Below, piece by piece: positions 9,268 through 17,158 of a stretch of DNA of 64,000 nucleotides (position 1 is its first letter; each line of letters opens with the position of its first letter). The notes beneath the pieces are model-generated. The model was not told the DNA's origin. It made no database searches and saw nothing but the letters and a program-made list of their open reading frames with translations. The DNA comes from Mycobacterium xenopi. GTDB lineage: Bacteria; Actinomycetota; Actinomycetes; Mycobacteriales; Mycobacteriaceae. The stretch lies in NCBI RefSeq assembly GCF_009936235.1, contig NZ_AP022314.1, positions 4,712,001 to 4,776,000 on the forward strand, given 5' to 3'. The translations under genes and the position numbers were made by a program.

Positions 9268-9284
9268 ATACCCCAGCGGGGTAT
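9268..9284. promoter_or_regulatory. RicR operator in the ricR-ilvD intergenic region
   Basis: ATACCCCAGCGGGGTAT is a perfect 7-bp dyad around AGC, matching the known RicR box pattern TACCC-N5-GGGTA. It lies between ricR (minus) and ilvD (plus), 46 bp before the ilvD start, so it may also affect ilvD. Confidence 0.9.
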
Positions 9285-9329
9285 GCTCCCCTGTTTGGGG
9301 CCTTGAGCCGTCTCCCGCATACTTGGACG

Positions 9330-11048
9330 ATGGCACACACCTCCGAGTCGGAGTCACGGTCGATCGACATCAAACCTCGCAGCCGTGATGTCACCCACGG
9401 TCTGGAAAAAGCCGCCGCTCGTGGAATGTTACGGGCAGTGGGCATGGACGACGACGACTTCGCCAAGCCGCAGATCGGGGTCGCGTCGTCGTGGAATGAG
9501 ATCACGCCGTGCAACCTGTCGCTGGACCGGCTGGCCAAGGCGGCCAAAGACGGGGTGTTCGCTGCCGGCGGCTATCCGCTTGAGTTCTGCACGATTTCGG
9601 TGTCCGACGGCATCTCAATGGGCCACGAGGGCATGCACTTCTCGTTGGTGTCCCGCGAGCTGATCGCCGACAGCGTCGAAACCGTGATGCAGGCCGAACG
9701 CTTCGACGGCGTGGCGCTGCTCGCCGGCTGTGACAAGTCGCTGCCCGGGATGCTGATGGCCGCCGCCCGCCTGGATGTGGCCGCGGTTTTCCTCTACGCG
9801 GGCACCATCTTGCCCGGACGAACCAAACTCTCCGATGGCAGCGAGCGCGAGGTCACCATCATCGACGCATTCGAGGCGGTCGGCGCGTGCGCACGCGGCT
9901 TGATGCCCCGCGAAGACGTCGACGCCATCGAACGTGCCATCTGCCCCGGCGAAGGGGCGTGCGCAGGCATGTACACCGCCAACACGATGGCCAGCGCCGC
10001 CGAGGCGCTGGGGATGTCGTTGCCGGGCAGCGCGGCGCCACCGGCGACTGACCGCCGCCGCGACGGGTTCGCGCGCCGCAGCGGGGAGGCTGTTGTCGAG
10101 TTGCTGCGGCGCGGTATCACCGCGCGCGACATCTTGACCAAGGAGGCGTTCGAAAACGCGATCGCGGTAGTGATGGCGTTCGGCGGCTCGACCAACGCGG
10201 TGCTTCACCTGTTGGCGATCGCCAACGAAGCCAACGTCAAGCTGTCGCTGGAGGATTTCAGCCGCATCGGGGCCCGAGTCCCGCACTTGGCTGATGTCAA
10301 GCCCTTCGGGCGGCATGTGATGGCAGACGTCGACCGGATCGGCGGCGTGCCGGTGGTAATGAAAGCCCTGTTGGATGCTGGTCTGCTGCATGGCGACTGC
10401 CTGACGGTGACCGGCCGGACGGTGGCGGAGAACCTCACGCGTATCGCCCCGCCGGACCCGGACGGCAAGGTGCTACGGGCGCTGGACAAGCCCATCCATC
10501 CGACCGGCGGCATCACAATCCTGTACGGATCGCTGGCGCCGGAGGGTGCGGTGGTCAAAACCGCGGGCTTCGACACCGAGGTGTTCGAAGGCACCGCAAG
10601 GGTTTTCGACGGTGAGCGGGCCGCATTGGATGCCTTGGAGGCCGGGACCATCAAGGGCGGCGACGCCGTGGTGATCCGCTACGAGGGTCCAAAGGGCGGT
10701 CCCGGGATGCGCGAAATGCTTGCTATCACCGGCGCTATCAAGGGCGCTGGCTTGGGTAAAGACGTGCTGTTGTTGACCGACGGCCGCTTCTCCGGCGGCA
10801 CGACCGGCCTGTGCGTGGGGCACATCGCCCCTGAAGCGGCCGACGGCGGGCCGATCGCTTTCCTTGCGGACGGCGATCGGATCCGGCTTGACGTCGCGCG
10901 GGCAACCCTGGACGTATTGGTCGATGCCGACGAGTTCGCTTCGCGCCGTGCCGGTTTCACTCCACTACCGCCGCGCTACACCAGCGGGGTACTAGCCAAG
11001 TACGTCAAGCTGGTCGGCTCGGCGGCCACCGGAGCGGTCTGTGGTTAA
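9330..11048 (+). CDS. ilvD: Dihydroxy-acid dehydratase
   Basis: A 572-aa Fe-S dehydratase converting 2,3-dihydroxy acids to 2-keto acids, the last common step of valine, leucine and isoleucine synthesis and the route to pantothenate. The cluster cysteines are visible: Cys61 (EITPCNLSL), Cys134 (AGCDKSLPGM) and Cys211 (GEGACAGMYTANTM). The C-terminal signature TDGRFSGGT is present. The ATG at 9330 gives MAHTSESESRS, close to the M. tuberculosis protein (575 aa); the frame is open further upstream but runs across the RicR box. It is tail to tail with the SPW protein gene across a hairpin. Confidence 0.96.
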   Translation: MAHTSESESRSIDIKPRSRDVTHGLEKAAARGMLRAVGMDDDDFAKPQIGVASSWNEITPCNLSLDRLAKAAKDGVFAAGGYPLEFCTISVSDGISMGHEGMHFSLVSRELIADSVETVMQAERFDGVALLAGCDKSLPGMLMAAARLDVAAVFLYAGTILPGRTKLSDGSEREVTIIDAFEAVGACARGLMPREDVDAIERAICPGEGACAGMYTANTMASAAEALGMSLPGSAAPPATDRRRDGFARRSGEAVVELLRRGITARDILTKEAFENAIAVVMAFGGSTNAVLHLLAIANEANVKLSLEDFSRIGARVPHLADVKPFGRHVMADVDRIGGVPVVMKALLDAGLLHGDCLTVTGRTVAENLTRIAPPDPDGKVLRALDKPIHPTGGITILYGSLAPEGAVVKTAGFDTEVFEGTARVFDGERAALDALEAGTIKGGDAVVIRYEGPKGGPGMREMLAITGAIKGAGLGKDVLLLTDGRFSGGTTGLCVGHIAPEAADGGPIAFLADGDRIRLDVARATLDVLVDADEFASRRAGFTPLPPRYTSGVLAKYVKLVGSAATGAVCG

Positions 11049-11064
11049 GCTGCATTGAGTCCGA

Positions 11065-11088
11065 CCCGGCCGGCTGATCCCGGCCGGG
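11065..11088. terminator. GC-rich hairpin between convergent ilvD and SPW gene
   Basis: CCCGGCCGG (11065-11073) and CCGGCCGGG (11080-11088) pair perfectly around a six-base CTGATC loop. It starts 17 bp after the ilvD stop and 26 bp before the stop of the opposing gene. There is no T-tract, as is usual for mycobacterial terminators. Confidence 0.65.
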
Positions 11089-11113
11089 CATGGCGAATCG
11101 GCGCCCGACCTAG

Positions 11114-11557
11114 TTACGCGTGCTTTGCTTCGTAGCTACGTGCGCGCATGCCGAAGTACACGGCGGTCAGGCCCAGGACGGTTATCACCGCACCGGCGAC
11201 CACATTCGACCAGATCATCCCGGCCGTCGGCGAGACACCGTGCAACACCCACGGCGAGACGATGAGCCAGACACCGAACACCGGCAGCGTCCAGGTCATG
11301 CCGTGCGTGCGGTCGAGCGCTGACGCAAAGCAAAACGCCAACACGGCGACGGCTATCCCGCAGATCAGGTCGTTGCGGGCAAGCGGTCTAGTCCCGGCGA
11401 ACCCGACAACCCATGGCGACACAGCCGCGTAGATCCCGGTCAGCAGCGCCAAACCGAAGGTGAACTGCGCGGTCATTGACTCCGCGGCCCGCTCATAGTT
11501 GGCACGCAAAGCCAACAGATCCGGGTGTTGTTCGATTGATGGATGCACCGTGCTCAT
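11114..11557 (-). CDS. SPW-repeat membrane protein (Rv0188-like)
   Basis: A 147-aa integral membrane protein with four hydrophobic helices. It contains the two SPW-repeat signatures that name the family, SPWVVGF near residue 47 and SPWVLHG near residue 101, showing internal duplication of a two-helix unit. The function of SPW proteins is unknown. The position next to ilvD matches Rv0188 (about 143 aa). Its 5' leader holds a strong inverted repeat (11576-11602) just before the AAAGGTC ribosome site. Confidence 0.88.
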   Translation of the reverse strand: MSTVHPSIEQHPDLLALRANYERAAESMTAQFTFGLALLTGIYAAVSPWVVGFAGTRPLARNDLICGIAVAVLAFCFASALDRTHGMTWTLPVFGVWLIVSPWVLHGVSPTAGMIWSNVVAGAVITVLGLTAVYFGMRARSYEAKHA

Positions 11558-11575
11558 TTTGTGACCTTTCTGTTA

Positions 11576-11602
11576 TGCGGCAAGCCTTTTGGGCTTACCG
11601 CA
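11576..11602 (-). promoter_or_regulatory. Stem-loop in the leader of the SPW-repeat gene
   Basis: TGCGGCAAGCC (11576-11586) and GGCTTACCGCA (11592-11602) form an 11-bp stem with one G/A mismatch and a five-base loop. It ends 19 bp before the start codon, immediately upstream of the ribosome-binding site on the minus strand. It could be an operator or an RNA structure affecting translation; no known riboswitch class is recognised. Confidence 0.45.
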
Positions 11603-11730
11603 ACCCATCCATCTGCCCCAAGATTACGCCCGTCGGTGCAACGCCAGCAACGAAAAGTGACCCCTGGTCACCACCCCCTCGACGGGCGGACGCCACCACC
11701 CCGTACCGTCAAGGAGCAGCGAGGTGAGAC

Positions 11731-12711
11731 ATGGATGTCGCAGATCGGCTCAAGCTCGACGTTCCGGTGGGCCAAGCGGGGATGGGCGGTGGGCTGGCGG
11801 GCGCACCGTTAGCGGCCGCGGTCGCCAAGGCCGGTGGCCTGGGGACGCTGGGGCTTACCTCGCCCACCGAGTTGCGAAAGTCCATCGATCAGGTGCGCGA
11901 CGAAGCCCCAGGGCGCGCCGTCGCAGTAAACCTGTTGTGGCCCTTCACCCGTCGCCGCCACGTGCGCGTCTGCGTCGAAGCTCGCATCGACGTCGCGGTG
12001 CTGGCCTTCGGCGGTGACCGCAGCCTAATCGAGCATCTACACGACACTGGGATCTTCGTCTTCGTCATGGTCGGGACCGAAGGCCAAGCGCGACAAGCCA
12101 TCGCGTGGGGCGCTGACGGTCTCATCGCCCAAGGACGCGAGGCCGGTGGCCACCTGGTCGGCACCCAGCCGGCGCTGGACTTCCTGCCACAGGCGCTGTC
12201 GCTGGCCGGGCCGCGTCCGGTGTTCCTCGCCGGCGGGATCGCCACCGGCGCCGATACCCGCGCCGCGCTCGCGGGTGGCGCCAGCGGCGTCATCGCCGGA
12301 ACGAGGTTCTTGATGACGTCTGAGTCCAACGCGCACCCCGAATACCAGCGCCGACTCCTCGACGCGGACCGGACCATCGAAACCACGCTGTTTGGCCTGA
12401 GCTGGCCGCTGCGGCACCGCGTCGTGCCCAATGCCGCCACCCGCCGGTGGTGCCGCAGCGACGGGACCGCCAAGACGTTGCCAGCTGCGCTCAACACATG
12501 CAGTCGCGCGCTTGCCGTGCTGGGCTACCTCGACGCCGGTGCGTTGCTGCGGTTGCAGTCACCGCGGCGTCCCTGGTTCACGCCATTGGCGCCGCTGGCA
12601 GGAATGCCCGATTCCTGGGTCGACCGGGCAGCCCTCTACGCCGGTGAGACGGCGCTGCGGATCACCGAAATCACCTCGGCCGAGCAGGCTCTGGCAGATC
12701 TGACGCCGTGA
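11731..12711 (+). CDS. Nitronate monooxygenase-family flavoprotein
   Basis: A 326-aa TIM-barrel FMN enzyme of the nitronate monooxygenase (2-nitropropane dioxygenase) family. Seen directly: the N-terminal GQAGMGGGLAG loop, ADGLIAQGREAGGHLVGT with the family Gly-Gly-His segment, and the FMN phosphate site VFLAGGIATGADTRAALAGG. Such enzymes oxidise alkyl nitronates, though many members have unknown substrates. It lies between the Rv0188- and Rv0187-like genes, where M. tuberculosis has no counterpart as I recall, so it is a local insertion. Its stop is three bases from the stop of the convergent methyltransferase. Confidence 0.85.
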   Translation: MDVADRLKLDVPVGQAGMGGGLAGAPLAAAVAKAGGLGTLGLTSPTELRKSIDQVRDEAPGRAVAVNLLWPFTRRRHVRVCVEARIDVAVLAFGGDRSLIEHLHDTGIFVFVMVGTEGQARQAIAWGADGLIAQGREAGGHLVGTQPALDFLPQALSLAGPRPVFLAGGIATGADTRAALAGGASGVIAGTRFLMTSESNAHPEYQRRLLDADRTIETTLFGLSWPLRHRVVPNAATRRWCRSDGTAKTLPAALNTCSRALAVLGYLDAGALLRLQSPRRPWFTPLAPLAGMPDSWVDRAALYAGETALRITEITSAEQALADLTP

Positions 12712-12714
12712 CGA

Positions 12715-13374
12715 CTACTTGACCAACGCGATCGCGAAGCCATCCCAATCCTTGGCCCCGACCGTTTGAAGCGCTGCGGCATCCAGTTGTGGATGCTTGC
12801 CCATCAGCTCAATGGTCTGGCGCACCGCCTGCACCCGACGGTCGCCTGGCGCCGGTGTCACCACCTGACCACCTCGAATGACGTTGTCCACCACGATAAG
12901 TGAGCCCGGCCGGGTCAGTCGTACCGCCCATTCGACGTATGCAACGTTGTTCTCCTTGTCGGCGTCGATGAACACCAAGTCGAACGGTCCGCCGGTCAGG
13001 GTGGGCAAAGTGTGCAGGGCGGCGCCGACGATCACCTCCACTCGATCTGCAACGCCGGCGCGCTGCAGGTTGCTCCGGGCAACCTCGGCGTGCTTCGGCT
13101 CGTATTCCAGTGTTACCACCCGACCTTGCGGACCTGCGCCGCGCGCCAGCCAGATGGTGCTGAAGCCGCCCAGCGTGCCGATCTCGAGAATCCTGCGCGC
13201 CTGCATCGCGCTGGCCAGCAACGACAAAAACTTCCCCTGTTGCGCCGATACCGCGATGGGCGGCAACCCGGCAGCATCGCTTGCTTCCAAGGCCGCCCAC
13301 AGCGCGGGATCGTCACCGATCAGTGCGCTGTTCAAGAACTTGTCGACGTCGCGGGGACTCAACTCTTGTGCCAT
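12715..13374 (-). CDS. SAM-dependent O-methyltransferase (Rv0187-like)
   Basis: A 219-aa class I methyltransferase of the catechol/caffeoyl-CoA O-methyltransferase type. SAM motif I is ILEIGTLGGFSTIWLA, the acidic strand-2 residue is in VVTLEYEPKHAE, and metal/substrate residues follow in FDLVFIDADKENN and VVDNVIRGG. The ATG at 13374 gives MAQELSPRDVDKF and the length of Rv0187 (220 aa); the frame is open upstream into mymT. The RicR box at 13417-13433 lies 43 bp upstream, in the region shared with mymT, so copper control is plausible. Confidence 0.9.
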   Translation of the reverse strand: MAQELSPRDVDKFLNSALIGDDPALWAALEASDAAGLPPIAVSAQQGKFLSLLASAMQARRILEIGTLGGFSTIWLARGAGPQGRVVTLEYEPKHAEVARSNLQRAGVADRVEVIVGAALHTLPTLTGGPFDLVFIDADKENNVAYVEWAVRLTRPGSLIVVDNVIRGGQVVTPAPGDRRVQAVRQTIELMGKHPQLDAAALQTVGAKDWDGFAIALVK

Positions 13375-13416
13375 GACCGCCAACCTACTGCAGCCACCCA
13401 TCCGGCTCTTTACTCT

Positions 13417-13433
13417 ATACCCGTAGGGGGTAT
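13417..13433. promoter_or_regulatory. RicR operator between methyltransferase and mymT
   Basis: ATACCCGTAGGGGGTAT matches the ricR operator at 9268-9284 over the same 17-bp frame (ATACCC-N5-GGGTAT). It sits between the divergent methyltransferase and mymT genes, 76 bp upstream of the mymT start. Confidence 0.88.
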
Positions 13434-13508
13434 ATAGTGACCGGGTAGCGGAACCTCCGCTGGATTCTTGCCTTTGCGGGAATCCCACGACGAATAGGGG
13501 TGATGCCG

Positions 13509-13655
13509 ATGGCCAGCTACGAGAAGGGCACCGTATTAACTTGTGGCCACGAAGGCTGTGGGTGCCGCGTTCGCATCGAGGTCGAATGCCACTGCCCTGA
13601 GGCCGGCGAGGCGTACCGCTGCACGTGCGGCGACGAACTGGTCGCCGTCGGGTAG
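13509..13655 (+). CDS. mymT: Cu(I) metallothionein MymT
   Basis: A 48-aa cysteine-rich peptide, too short for most gene callers. Seven cysteines are arranged LTCGHEGCGCRVRIEV, then ECHCPE, then YRCTCGDEL, closely matching M. tuberculosis MymT, which binds several Cu(I) ions and protects against copper toxicity. AGGGG at 13496-13500 has proper spacing to the ATG at 13509 (MASYEKGT); an ATG at 13503 is too close to it. The RicR box upstream makes it a copper-induced gene. It is divergent from the O-methyltransferase and convergent with bglS. Confidence 0.95.
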   Translation: MASYEKGTVLTCGHEGCGCRVRIEVECHCPEAGEAYRCTCGDELVAVG

Positions 13656-13691
13656 CCGGGTCGTTGCGGTGGGGCCAGGGCTTCCGGTCGA

Positions 13692-15809
13692 TCAACGTCC
13701 GAACGTGCGCCCGGGGAGACCGACAGTGGCCCTAAGCTCCGGCTCCACCGCCGAGGCACCCACGGCGAGCGTGTAGCTGCCCTCGTCGATGCGCCAGCTG
13801 CCGGCGCTGCCGTCGTAGCGGGCGAGCACCCGCGGATCGGCTTCGATGGTGACGCGGCGCGACTCGCCGGGCGCCAGCTCGACACGTTCGAATCCGAGCA
13901 ACCGCAACCGCTGCCCATCGGGCGCCGCGGTCATGTAGAGCTGCGGGACGTCGGTGCCGGCACGTCCGCCGGTATTGACGACGGTAAAGCTGGCCGTGAC
14001 GGTGTCACCGCCGCTCACTGTCAGGTCGCGGCGCTCAAACCTGGTGTAGGACAGGCCATGACCGAACGCGAACATCGGGCGATGGCCCTGCGTCGCGTAC
14101 CACCGGTACCCGACCTCGGCCCCTTCGCTGTAGTGAATGGTGATCGGTGTCCCCCACGGGGCGCCCAGGCCAGGCAACTCCGGGCGCGGCGTCTGGCTGA
14201 GATCCAGCGGAAATGTGAGCGGCAGCCGCCCGCACGGGTTAGCAGCGCCGACCAGAATCTCGGCGATCGCTTGCCCGCCGGCCTGCCCCGGGTACCACGC
14301 TTGCAGGATTGCGTTCACTTTCTCGCGCCAGGGCATCGCCGTGGGGTTGCCGGTTTCGAGCACCACCACCGTGTTGGGCTGGGCCTCGGCAACCGCTTCG
14401 ATCACCGCGTCCTGCCCCCACGGCAAAGCCAGATCGGCGTTGTCGAAGCCTTCTCCCTCGACGCGCACCGCGAACACCACGGCGATGTCTGCCCGCCGCG
14501 CCGTCAGCGCGGCTTCGGCTGGGCTGATACCGGGGTCGAACTCGATAGTATTGTGTGGGAGCATCTTTCGTAGCTCAGTTAGTGGGCTCGATGGCAACAG
14601 GTAGAGATTGCGGACGCTGCCCATCAGCCCTGGAGCACCTATCGGGATGACCGCGGCATAGCCGCCGGGCGGAACGACGGCGCTCGAACCGCAACCGGTC
14701 GGGACACCGATCTGCGCATAACCGCCAATCACGGCGATGCGACCCGCCGACTCCGGTTCGATGGGGAGCAGCCCGCGGTTTTGCAGCAGCACGACTCCCT
14801 GTCGAGCGATGTCCAGCGCAATTGCATTGTGGGCAGCCATATCTGGTGGCGGCGTAGCCTCCCATCGATCGGCGCCGACGGCGAATATCGAACGTAGGAT
14901 CCGACGCGCCATGTCGGAAAGGCGCTGTTTGGGCAGTTTGCCTTCGGCATAGGCGGCTCTGAGGCGGTCGGTGAATGCCTCTGCACCCCAAAGCAATCGG
15001 TCGATTTGCGCGCCTGACTCCTGGTCCAGGCCCTTGAGCGCAAACTCCCAGCTAGGCGTCGCCCCCCAGTCCGACATCACCCAACCCTGGTAGCCCCAAG
15101 CAACTTTCAGTATGTCGTTGAGCAAAAGGTCGTTTCCGCTCGCGTAATCGCCGTTGACCTTGTTGTATGCGGTCATCACGGCGCCGGGTTGCGATCTCCC
15201 GATGGCGATCTCAAAGGCCAACAGGTCAGATTCGCGGTGGGCGTCGGCGTCGATGACAGCGTCCAGCCAGTTGCGGTTGGTCTCGTTACAGTTCAGCGAG
15301 TAATGTTTGATCGTCGAGATGACGCCCTGCTGCTGGATTCCGTTGATCGATTCGGCAGCAATCGTGGCGCTCAGAAACGGGTCCTCCGAAAGGTATTCGA
15401 AATTGCGGCCGTTGCGTGGGTCGCGCGCGAGATTGATGCCGCCCGCCAGCAGCACATTGAATCCGCGACTGCGCGCCTCGCGAGCGACCGCCGCGCCCGA
15501 GGCGCGCGCCAGTGCAGGGTTGAAGCTGGCAGCCAATGCCAGGCCGGCCGGCAGCGCGGTTGCGGTGTCGCCCGGACGGTAGCCGGGGTTGGTAACGCCG
15601 AGGCTGGCATCGGTCATCAGTAGCGGCGGCACACCAAGTCGCGGGATGCCAGGCACATATCCGGCGCTCATGGGAACGTCGGCCGGGATGCGCTCGTCGC
15701 GGACCGGGAGTAACTCGTTGGCGCCCATCACGCTGGCCAGCAACGAAAACCGCTCGTCGTCGGTCAGTTTCGCCTCGATCTCGCGGGCGCGGGTGTCAGG
15801 ATCGGTCAT
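13692..15809 (-). CDS. bglS: Beta-glucosidase, glycoside hydrolase family 3
   Basis: A 705-aa GH3 enzyme (Rv0186 is about 691 aa). The N-terminal TIM barrel holds the KHYSLN signature and the nucleophile Asp247 in GWVMSDWGAT. The alpha/beta sandwich begins near VVLLQNRGLLPI. A C-terminal fibronectin type III domain starts near FERRDLTVSGG. GH3 enzymes release terminal beta-glucose or related sugars. No signal peptide is seen, so it is probably cytoplasmic. The ATG at 15809 (MTDPDTRARE) overlaps the stop of the metallohydrolase-like gene as ATGA, indicating coupling within a Rv0184-Rv0185-Rv0186 unit. Confidence 0.93.
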   Translation of the reverse strand: MTDPDTRAREIEAKLTDDERFSLLASVMGANELLPVRDERIPADVPMSAGYVPGIPRLGVPPLLMTDASLGVTNPGYRPGDTATALPAGLALAASFNPALARASGAAVAREARSRGFNVLLAGGINLARDPRNGRNFEYLSEDPFLSATIAAESINGIQQQGVISTIKHYSLNCNETNRNWLDAVIDADAHRESDLLAFEIAIGRSQPGAVMTAYNKVNGDYASGNDLLLNDILKVAWGYQGWVMSDWGATPSWEFALKGLDQESGAQIDRLLWGAEAFTDRLRAAYAEGKLPKQRLSDMARRILRSIFAVGADRWEATPPPDMAAHNAIALDIARQGVVLLQNRGLLPIEPESAGRIAVIGGYAQIGVPTGCGSSAVVPPGGYAAVIPIGAPGLMGSVRNLYLLPSSPLTELRKMLPHNTIEFDPGISPAEAALTARRADIAVVFAVRVEGEGFDNADLALPWGQDAVIEAVAEAQPNTVVVLETGNPTAMPWREKVNAILQAWYPGQAGGQAIAEILVGAANPCGRLPLTFPLDLSQTPRPELPGLGAPWGTPITIHYSEGAEVGYRWYATQGHRPMFAFGHGLSYTRFERRDLTVSGGDTVTASFTVVNTGGRAGTDVPQLYMTAAPDGQRLRLLGFERVELAPGESRRVTIEADPRVLARYDGSAGSWRIDEGSYTLAVGASAVEPELRATVGLPGRTFGR

Positions 15810-16296
15810 CGCACACCTTCTTTCGCGTATACCACCCGCAGCACATGCCCGAGCTCCGGTCCCATCACCAGCTCGGCCAGGGCGCACATGGCGTCGACGA
15901 ATTCCGAGCCGTGCGGCGGCTGCGCCTGGCAGAGGTGGTGCGCGATTTCATGCAAGACCACCAACTCACGCATCGCCCAGTCGGCGGTGTCACGGGTGGG
16001 TACTGCGATAATGCCTGCGCCGTCATGGTTTTCGTAGTGCGCGGCGGAAGCGGCGCGCCGGGCTCGGACCTTCAGCGGCGGCAGCGCCGCCACCGGCGTT
16101 GCACGCTTGGCAGCGCCAGTACCTCGTCGACGTAACGCTGCACCGCAGCAACCGACCCGAACCGCCCTTCCGGCGGCAGCGTCAGCTGCGTGCCGAAGAA
16201 TTCGACGGCCTGTGATCCATGCTCGGCTGCCCGGTCGAACAACGTCCGCACGAAGTCCTCGGCCGCGTAGACCTTGGAGCGCTGCGTATCCCGCGT
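15806..16296 (-). pseudogene. Rv0185-like HExxH metallohydrolase, frameshifted
   Basis: The gene reads in two frames. The N-terminal part (from about 16296, RDTQRSKVYAAEDFVRTLF... to LPSVQRRW) hits a stop a few codons later. The C-terminal part continues in another frame as AALPPLKVRARRAAS..., with the zinc motif VVLHEIAHHLC, to the stop at 15806. Restoring one G after the TGG codon at 16090-16092 joins them into a ~163-aa protein of the size of Rv0185 (169 aa, putative metallohydrolase family TIGR04338). The expected start codon is ACG (16294-16296), and no ATG, GTG or TTG lies nearby in frame upstream. The downstream 95-aa HEIAHH fragment could still be made from GTG 16093. Decay or a sequencing error are both possible. 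Confidence 0.75.
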
Positions 16297-16312
16297 GCCG
16301 GCCTCCTCGGGC

Positions 16313-17062
16313 TCAGCGGTCCAGCGCAGCCCGCGCCGAGGACAACTCCGCGGTGTTGCCGAGCCTTGCCCGCCGACCAGCCCGGTCCCCCGCTCGCCGT
16401 GCGGCCGACGAATACCCAGCCGAAGCCCGATAGGCCTGCCAGGTGCCGCGCGCCCTTGATGCCCTGCGATAGTAGTCGAGTAGTTCAATCTCTTTGTCGC
16501 GCAGAGCGATCGCGGTACCGGGCGAACGATCGGAGTCGTGTTCCGCTTCTTGGCGTGCCTGCTGGCGGGCCTCCGCCAGCCGCTGACCCACCCGCGCGCC
16601 GAATGCGAGCTGAAAGTTGAGCCGCGCCGTGATGGTCGGCGTCGGCCGATGCGCACCGGAGGCGATATACGCGTCTGAGGCCCGTACCATCTGGACCACG
16701 AGGCTGGCGTACAGGGCGTGGGTGGCGTCGATGTCCTCGGCGAACCCGTAGGCGTATACAAACGTCGAGTTGGACGCGACGTCACAGCGCACGTCGTTGG
16801 CATGGGCGATCACCACAAACAGCTGCACATACGTCCGCAGTCCCTTAGCGCCCGCTGGTCCGATTGTGATCGTACGTTGGATCGGCACCTGCGCGCGGGT
16901 GCGCTTGTCGGCATGCGAACGGGCCACCGCCAAGTCGATGGACGTCGCCGTAGCCAGACGTTGTGCTGCGGCCATGAACGCCTCAGCTTCATGCGGGTTG
17001 TCGGTGCCCTCAGCCTGTCGCAGCAGGGCAGCGATTCGCGCCAGCATCTTGTCGTCGGTCAT
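16313..17062 (-). CDS. DUF2786-domain protein (Rv0184-like)
   Basis: A 249-aa soluble protein. The first ~50 residues, KMLARIAALLRQAEGTDNPH... then EAFMAAAQRLATATSIDLAVA, are the DUF2786 domain. The middle region (FVVIAHANDVRCDVASNSTFVYAYGF) is conserved with Rv0184 as I recall. The Arg/Ala-rich C-terminal tail follows. The function is unknown. It is first in a run with the Rv0185-like gene and bglS; the spacing to the next coding start is under 20 bp. A role tied to the neighbouring metallohydrolase is inferred only from conserved gene order. Confidence 0.85.
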   Translation of the reverse strand: MTDDKMLARIAALLRQAEGTDNPHEAEAFMAAAQRLATATSIDLAVARSHADKRTRAQVPIQRTITIGPAGAKGLRTYVQLFVVIAHANDVRCDVASNSTFVYAYGFAEDIDATHALYASLVVQMVRASDAYIASGAHRPTPTITARLNFQLAFGARVGQRLAEARQQARQEAEHDSDRSPGTAIALRDKEIELLDYYRRASRARGTWQAYRASAGYSSAARRAGDRAGRRARLGNTAELSSARAALDR

Positions 17063-17158
17063 CTACGCCGCTCCTTTTCATCGCTTCGCTCGGCATCGTC
17101 GTCGGCTCCAATCCTGGGGCCAAACTACGGGATGGCTCTGACATTGCGGCGCGGCGAC

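Noticed and set aside
11558..11730. A recognised riboswitch in the SPW-gene leader.
   Set aside because: There is one simple hairpin only; none of the conserved cores of known riboswitch classes is visible.
14533..14580. tRNA-like strings (GTAGCTCAGTT and GGTCGAACTCG).
   Set aside because: They lie inside the conserved bglS coding sequence, in the wrong order and without an acceptor stem; chance similarity.
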